This document shows, piece after piece, positions 11,481 to 24,095 of a stretch of DNA of 64,000 nucleotides. Every line of letters starts with the position of its first letter. Positions within the stretch are counted from its first letter, which is position 1. Source of the DNA: Chara braunii (taxonomy: Eukaryota; Streptophyta; Charophyceae; Charales; Characeae); contig BFEA01000395.1 of NCBI GenBank assembly GCA_003427395.1, positions 1,277,998-1,341,997 on the forward strand, read 5' to 3'. A program made the translations under genes and the position numbers. Under the pieces are notes generated by a model that saw nothing but the letters and a program-made list of their open reading frames with translations, did no database searches and was not told the origin of the DNA.

Positions 11481-14400
11481 GTGAGGTTGCGCGTCACATC
11501 ATCCGTCTTACAATCATTTCCCGCCATACCGAAGAGATTTGCATCCCTCTCACTGAGCCCGGCCTGGACATACCTCCCGTACCCTTGCTGTACAAATCCT
11601 CTCATCATACACCATTTGAATGACAAGCCTCTCTCTCACAACCAAAGCGCTTCCCAGTCACCCTCAGAAGGATACATCAAAGGGTGCCTCTTATCCTTTT
11701 TTCCTGAAAGTTTTCGACCACACCGTACGCCTACACAATCTCATCAAAATTCCATTAATACAGTTCTTTATGTGATACCAGGTTACTCAGCAAGAGGGCA
11801 AGAGCTCGTTTATACACTGCAAGGCTAGAGCAAAAATAGGAGACAGTTTCAAAATGGCGCAAGCGATTACTGACCCTTCCTTTTCCTCCACCTTCTCTAC
11901 CCTCTCTGAATTCTCTTACCCTTCTTCGCTAACCTCCCTGACAAAGTCTGTTTTTTAATTCTGCACATGCATTCCATATGGCTATGGCATGGATTTCTAT
12001 CCTATTGAGGTTGCTTTCCTTGACAGGGTATATCGTGCCAAGTGTGTCAATCGTGCTCACGGAGCTTATATTTGTTATCGTACGGATAGTAAGGTTTGGG
12101 AATGTTGCTGTGTGCAGAAGTGCGATCTGAAGCAGCTATGACTAACGACATTGATTACGACAAAACAAAATACCGACGGTCGGAAGGATGAATGGATAAA
12201 ATATTATTGTTGACATTGGTTGGCAAATCCGTGGATGATTACACCAAGGAGGACAGGTGTCGCATCACTGAGCGATCTCGAGATTACTGGTGGAAAGATG
12301 GCCACGTGGAGAAACGTAGAACTGACGGATTGGGATTATGGTCTAACGGTTGCCCATCCTTTCCAACAATATGATTGGGCAAGATCCATTCACAAGAAAT
12401 AGACCGCTCACTTTGCAGTACGTGTTATTGAGGTAACTATTAAGAGGAATAAAAGGTTCTGGTCTAATATTCACGAAGATGTCAAACACGTGGTCAAAAC
12501 TGTTTAGTATGCGCCGCGTATCGGGCGCCAATGCAAGCGTCGAATACGATTGTGCCAACAGAGGTCCAGTGTCCTTTTAAATGTGTCAATATGAATACCA
12601 TAAATGTTGGTGGAAGTCGTAACTTTCTTCCTATTATCTGATATATCTCCTAACTTTATCCTCTCTCTCCCTCATCCGATTCTCCTGTACCCCCTTCTTC
12701 ATCATCAGACTTGGGTGACAAAGACGACTGTGATCCCACTTGTTATCCTTCCGACACCTTTTCTCGTAAGCCATCGCCATGAGCTTCGCACTCGAGCATG
12801 CAATTTCCGCTCAATTCATTTGAGGGACCATAGCCTTTCATGAAAGGAGATCACTGGATTAAGCCAGTCCTTGGAAGATTTTCGATCGTGTCTCCAAGAG
12901 GCAGTTGAAAAGGGAGATTCTTGGGCGAGGCAAAGCGATGTCGATGTGATCGTCTCGTTCATCGGCGATATATGCATGGTCCCGCGACCTCGTAATGAGA
13001 ACGTGGTGCAAGCGTTGTACAACTGAGGGAATGATGTAGTGGCGGATTATAGGTGGTGGTTAGCTTGGCCAGACGATTATTCAGTGGGAACGAAGATCCC
13101 GGTTCTTTGTGTGTTTCAGCCTCACTGATGAGTCGTCTTTTCACCTTCTCTTTTCCTCCTCACCTCGACCTTCTCGTTTTCTGGTCATCTGGAGCAGATC
13201 CGCGGCTGTTGCTGGAGATCCGCCCTTAGCATATTCCTCCTTTTTGTCAGCATTCGGTACATTGCAATCGACCCTAGATCGATCTCTTTGTGGCGATCAG
13301 CTGCTGCCTCCTCTCTGTCGTGGTGCATTGGGCGCACGACATGCCTTAAGGAGACATCGTAAACGACGAGCTTTCTCTCCTCCTTATTCAAGCATGGGAG
13401 ACAGGGACAAATGACTCACTTATCAGCATTGTATTCGGAGAAGTGGTAGATGGAGGACGCTCGAAGATCGTTGATGAGCTTTTCATGTTTTTTGCGCAGA
13501 TCCTCGACGACCTGCCGATCGATATCATCTCGCACAGGCCAAACTCTCCCCAACACTCGATGTTTTGGAACGGACACTTGCTCTCAGAGTGTTGTGGACG
13601 TGGTGTACGGAGAAAGATGACCTTACACACACTCACGACCCTGCACAATGGCACTACCTCGATCTTGAGGCGATCAACGTCGAGGAACTGGATTTCTTGG
13701 GGACGCGCCGGCGACACGACGAGAACCGCTCGGACGAAGAGCCCAGACTAGTAGTGTTGAACGGCAAACCAGAAGAAGAAGTAGAGTACATGTCATAAGA
13801 GGAGGAAGAGTGGAGTAGGCACTCAAAAGGATTGGACGAGAGCGCACCCGAGTCAGAGCCGCCTTCCAGCCAGCTCGAAGATCAACGGTGGCTCCAACAT
13901 CACGAGGATTAGCCATTTGCCACGTATCCAGCCATTCCCACAGATTCAACAAGGAATCTGGAGTTGCCATCAAAAGTTGCTTACCACTACGATGGCGCAA
14001 AATCCTCTCGCTGTTGCCGAAGATTCCGCTCGCTTTCCCCCACCTCCGCCGCCCCCTCCATGATTCGTCTTCATACCTTTTCCTCTTTAGCGCTCCTTCA
14101 TCGTCCTCTTTTTCGCAGCCCTCTTAATTTCATTTCTTTCTTCTATCTCCCTCACATCGAATGTCTTCACGACCATTGCGTCTTCAACCCCTCCCTCTTT
14201 TATCACCATCATGCTACTCGCCTCCTTTGTAAAGTATTTCATCATCCCACATCCGGCTGCCCCCTACCCTCTCTTTTACTTAACATCCTTCTCTTTAGTG
14301 TGGTGTGGAATGAATACAATTACATGGAGCTGTATTGCATCATCTTGGGAATCTTTCCCAGGATCATTGATTAGGAGTCTCTGCAAGATGAGACCCTCTG

Positions 14401-15300
14401 CACTACCCTCACCCTCTACATCGATTACCTCGCTGCTCTTCCCTGTCCAAACCATTGTTTCCCTCGTGCTCATTGCTCATCGCATCGTCTACTTTGTGCA
14501 CGATCATTTGCGCCCTCTTGCAGGAGTGTCCAATATTGTCGCCAGTGTCCATGCATTTCGCTTATGGTCGGGCGGAGTACACATGAGCAGACACGTGGAG
14601 AGAAAAGGCAACGCGCGATTGAGACGATCGCGACCATGATGGTGTCACCAGGAAGACAACCAGACACTCGTGATCGTGGTCCTGATCCTCGGCAGTTCCT
14701 CTGCTTATTAATACATTGGGCTCCTCATTTCATCATTCTGGTTGTTGTCTTTCCTTCTCTTAATCCTTCTTTAATCTCATCTTGTCTATCTCTCTCTAGC
14801 TTGATAAGTTTCGACTGTTAGAGATGAAGCAGGATCGGGAAAGGTCGTGAACCATGAAGCAAGGATTGGCACGGGAGGGTTTAACCCCTCGTAAAGATAT
14901 AAGCTCTTAGTGGTGGAATAATGGATAATCTCATCTCTCCTCTTTCTCTTTTCTAGTTGGCATGGGGATGATTAGCTTGGTGTATTCTGACCATACCGAG
15001 CCGATGAAGGATTTGGATTAGAATCACCCCACATATATGATAGGATTTTGTCCCGAAGGACTTTGATCCTTCGTGGGAGAAACCAAGCTCGACGAACTAA
15101 TGGTGAATTTGTTTCTTGTCATTTTCTCTCTCGTCTTTTTCAGTATTTTGTTTGGATGATTGTCGACTTCATACGACCTGGAGATCGTATAATTTTTGGA
15201 ACCCCTTGAGCGCCACATATGTGACACACCAACTTGTGTGCATGAACGAGTTTCTAGGCCTTTTTTTTTTTCCGGATGCTTTGCCTTTTGGTACCGAATT
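11481..15300 (+). other. Coding-like relics of unknown type between R1 copies
   Basis: Three short plus-strand stretches have protein-like composition but are broken by stops or frameshifts. About 12,015-12,140 reads ...AHGAYICYRTDSKVWECC. 12,861-13,128 reads SLEDFRSCLQEAVEKGDSW then FIGDICMVPRPRNENVVQAL, a stop, then DYRWWLAWPDDYSVGTKIPV. About 13,430-13,797 ends WHYLDLEAINVEELDFLG and an acidic tail before TAA. I recognise none of them. They could be exons of a host gene or parts of the R1 element. The rest of the interval shows nothing I can support. Confidence 0.3.
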
Positions 15301-15309
15301 TATCCCCCT

Positions 15310-17345
15310 CCTCTCCGCAAGTATAAATTTCGCAAATGCATCAATTTTACTCTCTCGTAATACATCGATCAACTTTACTGGAGTAGTGGCTAGATTAGGT
15401 GGTGTTCAACGAGTCGAAAAGTCTTGACGAGTCACCTGCAACGTTGCGGGATTGCGTGTTGGATTGCTATGACGGACTGTAGGATCCAAGCGAATTTGCG
15501 TAGTAGTTGAGTGGACGGGGTAACGATCGCTTGGGTTTAGCATTGGGTACGTTGCAATTGGGATCGTCAGTACTCGAGCGAGGCGAGGAGTGTTAACAGT
15601 TAGATGGTATGGGGCCATAACTCGAAAGCATAAGTTTTTGTGCCTTATCCTCTTCTTCTTACATTTGCAGTTAAGTTGCATGGTGAGATGCTAATTTTCC
15701 TTCCCAATTGAGCGAGTGTACATTTTTTTATCCTTCATCTTTCTCGCTTCCCTTCTATGGATATACGAGTGAATGAACGGTGATTGCATGTGAATGGCTT
15801 GCGACGTTTGCATGCATATAGGTGTGTCCTTGAGTCTGACCTTTTGTTTCACCCTCCCCTTTTAGGATCTCGTTGGGCAAGGATCTTCGAAACACGGGAG
15901 CTGACTAAGGTTGTCTTTTGAGATGAATGTCTTCTCGATACTAGTGTGCATGATCTTTCTCTCTCTCTCAAATCTTGACAGGATTGATGTGCTCCTGGTG
16001 GATGAATGGATGGATGCGGCTCTCTTTTATTTTTTGTCTAACTATAAATTTTCTTGGAGAAATCCTTCATGCTCTCAATCAACGAAGTCGATCCGCCTCT
16101 CGATAGAATCTTCCACTTGCAAGAAGAATGTAACAAAGAGATTGATAGAACCCCCGATCACACGTGGTTAACGGGGACCCCCAGTTTCAGCTCCTGACTA
16201 ACAAGTCCAAAACTAAAATTAGGGTTTGGGGATCAAATTTTATGTTTGTTTTTTCTTCCTTTTTTTGCCTGTTTTTGTTTTGGTTCAAGGTTGTTATGTA
16301 CCAAATTTGGCCTCATTTAGAACATTGAAATTTTCTCCGCTAAGATTTCTGAAATTTCTCAAAATTTGAGTATTTTTGCAATCGTCAGTTAGAACTTGCC
16401 TTTATTTTTGTCCCTACTTTTTTAAAACCCATACTTGCCCATTAGGAAACTTCTTCCTGAACTCATCCCTTAGTTTTCGGGGTAATCCCCCTTTGCGCGG
16501 GAGCATCAAGCATGACAGTCACATCGTATTGTTTGATTTCCTTCACAAAAACGATGGGCGAAGGTTAATGAGGTTTGATCGATTTGTTTTGGGAGCAGTG
16601 GCTATGTGGACTAAGATAGCGAAGCCATCAGGGCCCAAACTTCTCGAACATCCCGGCCCATGACCTTTCTTGTACAACAGGATAGGACACATGTTTACGA
16701 GTGGGACATACAAGAAACTGTAGCCAATATCGACGACCCTTATCAATTCCCTTCCGAAACATGGTGTTCTAGAGTTGTCAATTCGGGTTTCATGATTCCT
16801 TCCCTACTCTGTTTTGCTTCCCTTCACTAAGTTGATTGCCATTTTGTGGCCGATGATTGTTCTACACTAGCCTCGCACGCTGTGTAACTATCGTGGTCGC
16901 AAAAATCGCTTAAAAGCCCAAGGGTTAAACTATTGGACACGTGGTGAAGGGGAGTTCAAGAAGAAAGCAGTAAGACTGCGACCCTCCAACTCGAATTTCG
17001 AACTCTGCGAAGAGCATTGTCGGACCCTCGTTTGAAACCAAGATCCTACGTGCGTTTCTTCTCTCTTTCGACCTGGGAAAATATATCATGCTGCGTTCGA
17101 TGAAGTTCAAAGATATTTTTTGGATTAGATAGTTGTTGGGAAAGGAGTCTTTTTTTTTTCCCACATTGCTCATTGCTCCATATGTGGGACCACACGAGAG
17201 ATTTTAGTTTTCTTTGTGTCTCCATAATCAATTTTCCAAAACTCCTTAGCACATCCTATTTCGCTGTTGTCCAGGCTCCTTTCCTGCTTTAGTCACTCTG
17301 ACGGGAAAGTTGTGCAGGGTGTGAGGCTGAGCGCCACCCTATGCT
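15310..17345 (+). repeat. Unclassified repeat R1, copy 2
   Basis: Collinear with copy 1, including the TATAAATTTCG motif (15,319), the GTGGCTAGAT segment (15,387), the CTATGACGGACTGTAGGAT segment (15,467) and the 3' block CAATTTTCCAAAA (17,228). AT content is higher and the frames are broken, so it is the more decayed copy. It lacks the CT microsatellite of copy 1. Confidence 0.6.
16688..17033 (+). pseudogene. Decayed copy of the R1 protein frame
   Basis: Read in shifting frames it matches the 10,695-11,171 product: YEWDIQETVANID near the start, FLPYSVLLPF in the middle, LRPSNSNFELCEEH near the end. Several in-frame stops and small indels interrupt it. Conservation at the amino-acid level, rather than only at bases, is why I treat the pair as once coding. 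Confidence 0.45.
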
Positions 17346-17587
17346 GATACCCCTGCCATGCTTCCGCCTTTGCGATAAATAGATGGACACATGGATAAGA
17401 TAGATAAAAAGATGAGATAAGATACATGAAAAAAAAAGATAGAGAAATGAGATAACGCCGTTTAGTGGATTCAAAACCAACTCTTCACCCCACATCTACC
17501 TTGGAGAGTCTTAGCACTGGAATGACTGAGGAGACTAGCCCTCCCTGCCCCCCTTGGAACCGATCCGCTCTTATGGTTAGAGGCAAC
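17346..17587. other. Short spacer
   Basis: Nothing recognised. It contains GATA-rich sequence (GATAAGATAGATAAAAAGAT and similar, 17,394-17,455). Confidence 0.5.
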
Positions 17588-18086
17588 GAAAAAAATTCCT
17601 AGAATTAAATAATCAATTCTATAGTAAAATTACAATCTAAATTTCAAATTTTCATTCTATCTTAAAAAATGTCATTCTAATTTTAAATTTTTTCATCTTA
17701 CTTGCAAACTTTCATTCCAAGAATAGGGTATCCCTTCTTATTTGGACTGCATGCAAGAGATGGAATGAAAGTCTGGATGAGTTCATGAAATATTTTAATT
17801 GGACTTTCATTCTAAGTAAGGATTTTCAGTCATAAATAGGTTAATCCAATCTAAATTATAAGATATTTGTTGGAGTAGAATGAAAATTTAATTAAAACAT
17901 TTCATAAACTCATCCAGACTTTCATTCCATCTTGAACAAATAGATGTAGTTGGAAGGGAAAACTCATATTTAGACGAGAACTTATCAAATAAAACTGAAA
18001 ATTTCATAATTGGACGAACTTTGAAATGATAATTTATAAATATGAAGGATTTTTTTTTTATGGAATGTTTTTTCAACTTTCATTTC
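17588..18086. repeat. 499-bp repeat R2, left copy, with internal inverted repeat
   Basis: It aligns end to end with 19,292-19,790, also 499 bp, at roughly 90% by eye. Each copy has an internal inverted repeat: the GTCTGGATGAGTTCATGAAAT arm near 17,771 pairs with the ATTTCATAAACTCATCCAGAC arm near 17,900. Very AT-rich, with no coding content. A MITE-like element or the long repeats of a larger unit are possible. Confidence 0.75.
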
Positions 18087-18099
18087 TCGTGGGAATTTT

Positions 18100-18650
18100 T
18101 CTGTTGGGGCAGGTATTGGCCCATCCCGCGCAAATCATCGGTATGCATTCAAGGCGACTTACACGCCGCCCTAAGGGATATCCAAACGACCTATTCTGAC
18201 CTATATTGCTCAAGATATGGAGGAAGCTCCCCCTTCCAGACAAAGTCCCCCCAACACGGTGGGAAGAGGTGGTCAGGCTACCCCTCTTTGGGAACAAGTG
18301 GATTACAAACTCCCATATCAAGGTCATCTTGAGCACTGCCTGCCCATGGAAGAGTTGAGTCAAGTGGAGAATGGTGAGGGTGGGGAATAATTGGGACCAA
18401 CAACAAAAATATTGGATATTGGTGGAGAACTCAAGAACCAAACTGAGGTATTGTCACAATCTTGGGGGCCCCCTGGACACCATCATATGCTCAATTCCCC
18501 TGGAATGGGTGCGTACCCTCAAGAAAGGCCCCACCCTTCTTGAAAGTGATTGGTTCACCTTTAGAGGAGATCCGGAGGATGAGGGGAACATAGTGGATAC
18601 CCGCCAGATGGATGGATCAACCACACAAGGTGACAAGCCAACCAAATGAA
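18100..18650 (+). pseudogene. LINE ORF2 C-terminal relic (LINE-D)
   Basis: Frameshifted plus-strand translation gives an LPLFGNKWI-type block (about 18,275-18,310) and IPLEWVRTLKKGPTLLESDW (18,494-18,553). The second block aligns without gaps to the same post-RT region of three other LINEs in the window (49,962-50,021 minus, 60,765-60,824 plus, 63,432-63,491 minus). RT and endonuclease are absent. It is flanked by the two R2 repeats, which may have carried it here or inserted around it. Confidence 0.65.
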
Positions 18651-19291
18651 ATCACCATGCTTATGGTGTGCACCCCTAGCTCTCCACCTAAGTGAGAGTT
18701 CACTCGCATTTTGCTTATGTCATATTCAACTGAAAGGCTCACCAACCAAGCCTCATTTGCAATTAAGCATAAAAAACTTCCCAACAACTGATAACCTGGA
18801 GAAACTGTGTTTGATGATACAAACTTAAATCTCATATCTTTTGAGTCGGATACTGAGGGACGATGAGCACTGGATTGCATCTTTATCTTAGATAAAGCTA
18901 GAGAAATTAGCCTTCGACACGACATCATGGACCTGGACGTCAACCTACGGAAGGGGAAAAATATCTACTATGCACATGCACTTATTGCAGGTAAAATCCG
19001 TGTATAGGATGTGACCCCCACAAGTAGATTTCGAAGAGAAAATAACTCGGAGATGGATGAACCACCTAAATGTGGGTAGAGATTCTTTTAGAAAGTTAAA
19101 ATGGTTCTCCGGAATGAAATCCAGACCTACAAAAATCACTTCGTTTGAGTAGTAAATAGACCATCGTTGTCTCCCGACCAATGACTGGTTAATTGATAGG
19201 ACTTGTGAGGGTTGAAGAGCTTCACTCATCTCTTAGGTTGCAGTGGATTGTGCCATCTTAGCAGAAGTCGGGTAATGGTCTAGTATTCAAC
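18651..19291. other. Non-coding sequence between LINE-D relic and R2
   Basis: No motif recognised. It probably continues the decayed LINE 3' part or is unrelated filler. Confidence 0.4.
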
Positions 19292-19790
19292 AGAAAAATT
19301 TTCTAGAATTAAATAATCATTCTAGAGTAAAATTACATTCTAAATTTTAAATTTCCATTCCATCTTAAAAAATGTCATTCCAATTTTAAAATTTTCCGTC
19401 TTACTTGAAAACTTTCCTTCCAAGAATGGGGTATCCCTTCTTATTTGAACTGCATGCTAGAAATGGATTAAAAGTCTGGATGAGTTTATGAAATATTTTA
19501 ATTGGACTGTCATTCTAAGTAAGGATTTCCAGTCATAAATAGGTTAATCCAATCTAAATTAGAAGATATTTGTTGTAGTACAATGAAAGTTTAATTAAAA
19601 TATTTCATAAACTCATCCAGACTTTCATTCCATTTTCAACAAATAGATGTAGTTGGACGGGAAAGTTCATATTTAGACGGTAACTTATCAAATTAAATTG
19701 AAAATTTTAGAATTGGACGAACATTGGAATGAAAATTTATAAATATGAAGGATTTTTTTTTTTATGGAATGTTTTTTCAACTTTCATTTC
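19292..19790. repeat. 499-bp repeat R2, right copy
   Basis: Direct-orientation copy of 17,588-18,086 with the same internal inverted repeat (arms near 19,475 and 19,603). The two copies bracket about 1.2 kb. Confidence 0.75.
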
Positions 19791-22700
19791 AAGTAAAAGA
19801 CATTGTACATTTTCTGGAAGACACATTGGACGCAATTCCGAGCATTTGCAACTCCCTAGGAATAAATTGGAGCATTTTTTTTTTTTTTTAGGGGGGGGGG
19901 AATGGATGGATGGAGGCGAGGAAGGCATGGAGGACCAATGCACCAAACTATTTGTGGGAAGCAGCACTTGCTGGGAATAAGGCCCAACATCTCGTATGAA
20001 ATTATATAAAGTTAGCCTCTCTTTTAATTTTACTCGTTGGTATCGCATCATGTACACGAATTTTATCTGTAATGAGTGCATGCGCAAGGTAGATATTTTG
20101 CCCCTTCCATAGGTTGACGTACAAGTCCATGATGTAGGTTGAAGGCCAATTTCTATAGCGGTATCTCAGGTTGATATACAATTTTGTGTTCATCGTCCCT
20201 TAGTCTGACTTTGACTAAGAACAATTTGGAGATTCAGATAATTTAGAAACAAAATAGGGAGAACTACTGACCTGCCGAGCAAACTGTCATAGTACAACTA
20301 CTAGATCTCAAAGGGGCTATGAGAAAGCTACAATCTTACGAATTGAGATAGCCTAGTAAAAATAGTTGTCAATTTTTCATCGAATGAAAAAAATATTAAA
20401 GAGCAAAATTGAAGTACACATCAGCGAAGCGTCGTATTTCCCATTCTAATTTCAGTGTGATCAGTCAACAGACTTCAATTCCTGAAAGTTGTTCATTGAT
20501 CTTTATCGATGCAGACACATCTTGATAACCGCCATCTTCTGTTGGTGAGAGGAGTATGAACATAAATTTTAAAGACTTTGAAAATAAAAAATCGAATGTA
20601 AGACATACCTCTCATTTTTTTGGGTAGTTGCACATAACATTTTTTTAAGGGATGGAAAAAACTTTAGAACGCTGCCAATGTAATCCCACTAGTTTTCTCA
20701 AGTGTCAGATTCTTATTGTAACATCTTGAAATTTTTTCACACGCTCTCATGAATTTCTATTATAAATGTGTTTTATATCACAGAACGTGAAAAACAATAT
20801 GTAATTTACAAGTCTAATTTGAAAATATGTTCCGTACTGTGAACCTAAGGTATTGAAAAATATGAACTCGTAAAAAACACACAAAATACATGCAAAAGGG
20901 GTACGGGTAGATCTGTCCGTCGGGATGTCAGCCTGTCATATGGCAATTCTCATCGTGGAGATATACTATGTATGCTAAAGATTGAAATCAATAAACTGTA
21001 TGATTTTAACAAATATCACTTTTTTTTATCAATTTTGTCGTACTTGAAAGAAAACTCAGCTTGCTCTTCTTCAATTTCCCCCGTTTCCTTACATATACAT
21101 ATTTATACCATTATTCATAAACAAATAGAACTACTCACTCCACAACTCGTATAATAAATGAATGAGGTTGATTGGATTTTATTTTATTTTTTTCGTAACT
21201 CACAACAAACAAATCATTAGTTAAGCGTAAAAATTGGCTAATTGTAATCAGTCTTTGCCTGAGCGCAGAGGTAAAACGCATATTAAAGTGTGTGACCTAA
21301 ATACCAACTCAGGGTAAATAAATAAGAAGTATTGATACAAGCTTACACACAATAATAGTAGGATCAGAATGCAAATGACATATCGGACAAAATCAAAAAA
21401 TATTTTTTATGTTTTGGAGGTGAATATGTCTAACCAAAACATCATCGAGGATGAATTTTTCCAAGACTCTCAAGTCCTTCTTTGTTGATTTTTTTTCTTA
21501 ACAATTCAATTAGCTCAACTTTTCAAGTTGTACACTAGCAAATAATGGTTCTGTTAATATCGAGGAACAAATCCCATGTTCCTCGTAAATATAAAATCAG
21601 ACAACATGCACCCAAACATTCATTTTATTGTGAATGGGATTAATGTCAAATTGTGATAAATTCCTATTCCATTTATCACCGAGCGAAACATCATTGCTGG
21701 TAAACCGCATTATTTATAGCAAATGTCTAAATCATTCAACCAGCTTAACATTGAGAAATTGAAAAAGTTCTTTATTATTTTGGACTGAGGCTAAACATGA
21801 AACTATTTAGAGAGATACAATGGATGGATTGAGATGAACATTTAGATAAGGGATACTTTTTGAGTTTTTTAGTTGACGAGGGACTTCACTAAGTGAGTTC
21901 AAACGAAAAAAATTAAAAAAATACATGATCACCAATCCTGCTAACTGAATGAGAAACATGTGCAAGAAGCAAATTTGAGAGAAGATCGAGAAACTTCTCA
22001 ATAATAATGAAGATAATCATTCACATTTTTATTATTTGTCTATATAACTACAAGTTTATGACAAATAATTTGTTGTAAAGACATATATTTCAGTAAGGAT
22101 CTAACGACCTGAATTGTTAATTACTTGGCTTTCGCCTTTAAAATTTGTGAATAAAAAGAATATGAATGACTAGTCTGATTCTTATACAAATATTAAATTT
22201 ATTCTAAAAAACACGACCTATAATTGAATGGAGACATGTTATACTTTACTTTCTAAAAAAACATCATATCAAATTCTACAAAACGAAGCTCTCATTCACT
22301 CACGCTTATATAATTTTTTTTTTTTCACTAGCTTCTAAAGCAGGAGTGCAAGATTGAACTTCCAACGTGTAAATAAAAAACAGAACCTCAAGGGGGGTGA
22401 GTAGTTGATGCTCTTTACTCCTAGGTTGTTTGTGAACATTTTGATAGGGGGTCAGGGTAGTTGGTGCTTTTGTGAGTCTAGTACCAGTACCTGGCCTATA
22501 AATAATTCGATTTCATATTTTATGTAAAGGGAGCATTGATAGAGAATCACATTGCTATAAGCCTATTACTTAGTAGTTGTTTTTTTTTAAGTTCTTTTTT
22601 TTCTATGATGCAGACATTCGGCTTTAGGCATCGAAAGAAGAAGCAAAAGTTTGTGAATTTTATTTTCAAATAGTTTTTGCAACATCGAATCCGCAATTAG

Positions 22701-23804
22701 GGAGAATTTGAGAATATACATTATCTGCATTTTCCTCTCGAAGTGAGTCAACCTCTTCTAAGAGAACTATTTATCCTCTAGTAGTAGGGTATCTATTTTT
22801 TTAATTTTTTATTGTTCGGTAAATTTTTTGCTTCACCTTGAAACAAAATTGCAACAACATGGTTCTTTAGGTATTCTACCTCGACAACCCAAATTGTTTT
22901 CCTTTAGTGGGATTTCAATAGAACTTCTTACTTCATCGATTAATGTAGTCAGAGGCATTCCATGAGGCATAACCTAGATAACAAGCTCCTACCATGTTTG
23001 CAAGGCGGGCGAACTTCTCTTCAAGCATGGGAGGTTGATCAGGTGAGGGTTATGAGGATGCATTTTTCATGCCCACCTCCAGATCTGCCCCACCCTTGTC
23101 GGACCAAGGTGTTTCCGCTTTCATATATTTCGACAAAGGTGTACATTATAAAATAAGTTTGATGTGGATGGTGAGGAGCTTAAATATAACAAAGTTGGGT
23201 TGCAAGGGTGTCTACTGGAAAAACGTGCCTCTTCTTCTGCAAATCAAGAGTTTGAGATGTTATGTCGATGACCCATCACGGAGGACTGGTTGTTGTTAAG
23301 GGTGTAGTAGTCGACAAGAAGCGAGGTGGAGTGGGGGGCCTAGATGGATGAGAATATATCGTAAATAATGTAAGAGTAATAGCAAGCAAATATGGGGGAT
23401 GAGAATAAAGAGAGATGGTATGGGAGAGAGGTCAGGTGGAGGACGGTTGGCGGGAAGACGAGGGGAGAGAGGGTCAATAACTAACAGACAAAGTGTTGGA
23501 TGATATTTCTCAAGTGGACGAGAAGGAGGGCGTTCAATTTGGTGGTGAGGAGCAGCTAGTGTGAAAGGAGGAGATTGCAACAACGGTGACAGGAGGGTGT
23601 AACGGGGTAATGGTTCTCATGGTGGAGGCGTGACGAAGGTATCGGGGTAGGGAGATGGGATAGGTATTAGTGGGAGAGGGGAATGCGGATCTAGTAGGCA
23701 GAGGTGTACGAGTAGGGATCGCCCGGTCCATCATACCGAAGCACCTCGTCAGGCTCTAGTGGGAGTTTTACTCTCATTTTTTTGTTCGGGCAGAGGGGGC
23801 AACA
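19791..23804. other. AT-rich stretch without recognised genes
   Basis: Long AT-rich sequence, especially 20.2-22.9 kb, with only short open frames. Homopolymer A/T runs are common. I see no RNA gene, RT fragment or conserved protein. From 22.9 kb to the gap the composition becomes G-rich on the plus strand. Confidence 0.5.
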
Positions 23805-24023
23805 NNNNNNNNNNNNNNNNNNNNNNNNNNNNNNNNNNNNNNNNNNNNNNNNNNNNNNNNNNNNNNNNNNNNNNNNNNNNNNNNNNNNNNNNNNNNNNNN
23901 NNNNNNNNNNNNNNNNNNNNNNNNNNNNNNNNNNNNNNNNNNNNNNNNNNNNNNNNNNNNNNNNNNNNNNNNNNNNNNNNNNNNNNNNNNNNNNNNNNNN
24001 NNNNNNNNNNNNNNNNNNNNNNN
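23805..24023. other. Assembly gap (219 N)
   Basis: A run of N. Every translated frame crossing it is meaningless. The sequence directly to its right is an assembly artefact (next two entries). Confidence 1.
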
Positions 24024-24057
24024 TCCTCCTCCTCGCAACCAGTCACCTCATGTAGAC
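24024..24057. repeat. 34-base fragment identical to the chromovirus LTR
   Basis: Identical over 34 bases to 42,064-42,097 in the left LTR; the right LTR differs by one base. It stops exactly where the adapter sequence starts, so it is most likely a mate-pair read end wrongly built into the gap edge rather than a real LTR copy. Confidence 0.85.
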
Positions 24058-24095
24058 CTGTCTCTTATACACATCTAGATGTGTATAAGAGACAG
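24058..24095. other. Nextera mate-pair junction adapter (sequencing artefact)
   Basis: The 19-base Tn5 mosaic end CTGTCTCTTATACACATCT is followed immediately by its reverse complement, giving a perfect 38-bp palindrome. This is the known junction sequence of tagmentation-based mate-pair libraries. It is not genomic, and the sequences on either side need not be neighbours. Confidence 0.98.

Noticed and set aside
19880-19980. A possible further copy of the LINE 3' motif (GGGAAGCAGCACTTGCTGGGAATAAGG-like)
   Set aside because: Only a few words match and the order is not kept; too weak to call.
23691-24078. Frames crossing the gap
   Set aside because: They consist of unknown bases and artefactual joins.
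24058-24095. Perfect 38-bp palindrome as a natural inverted repeat or transposon end
   Set aside because: It is exactly two Tn5 mosaic ends head to head, the library junction adapter.
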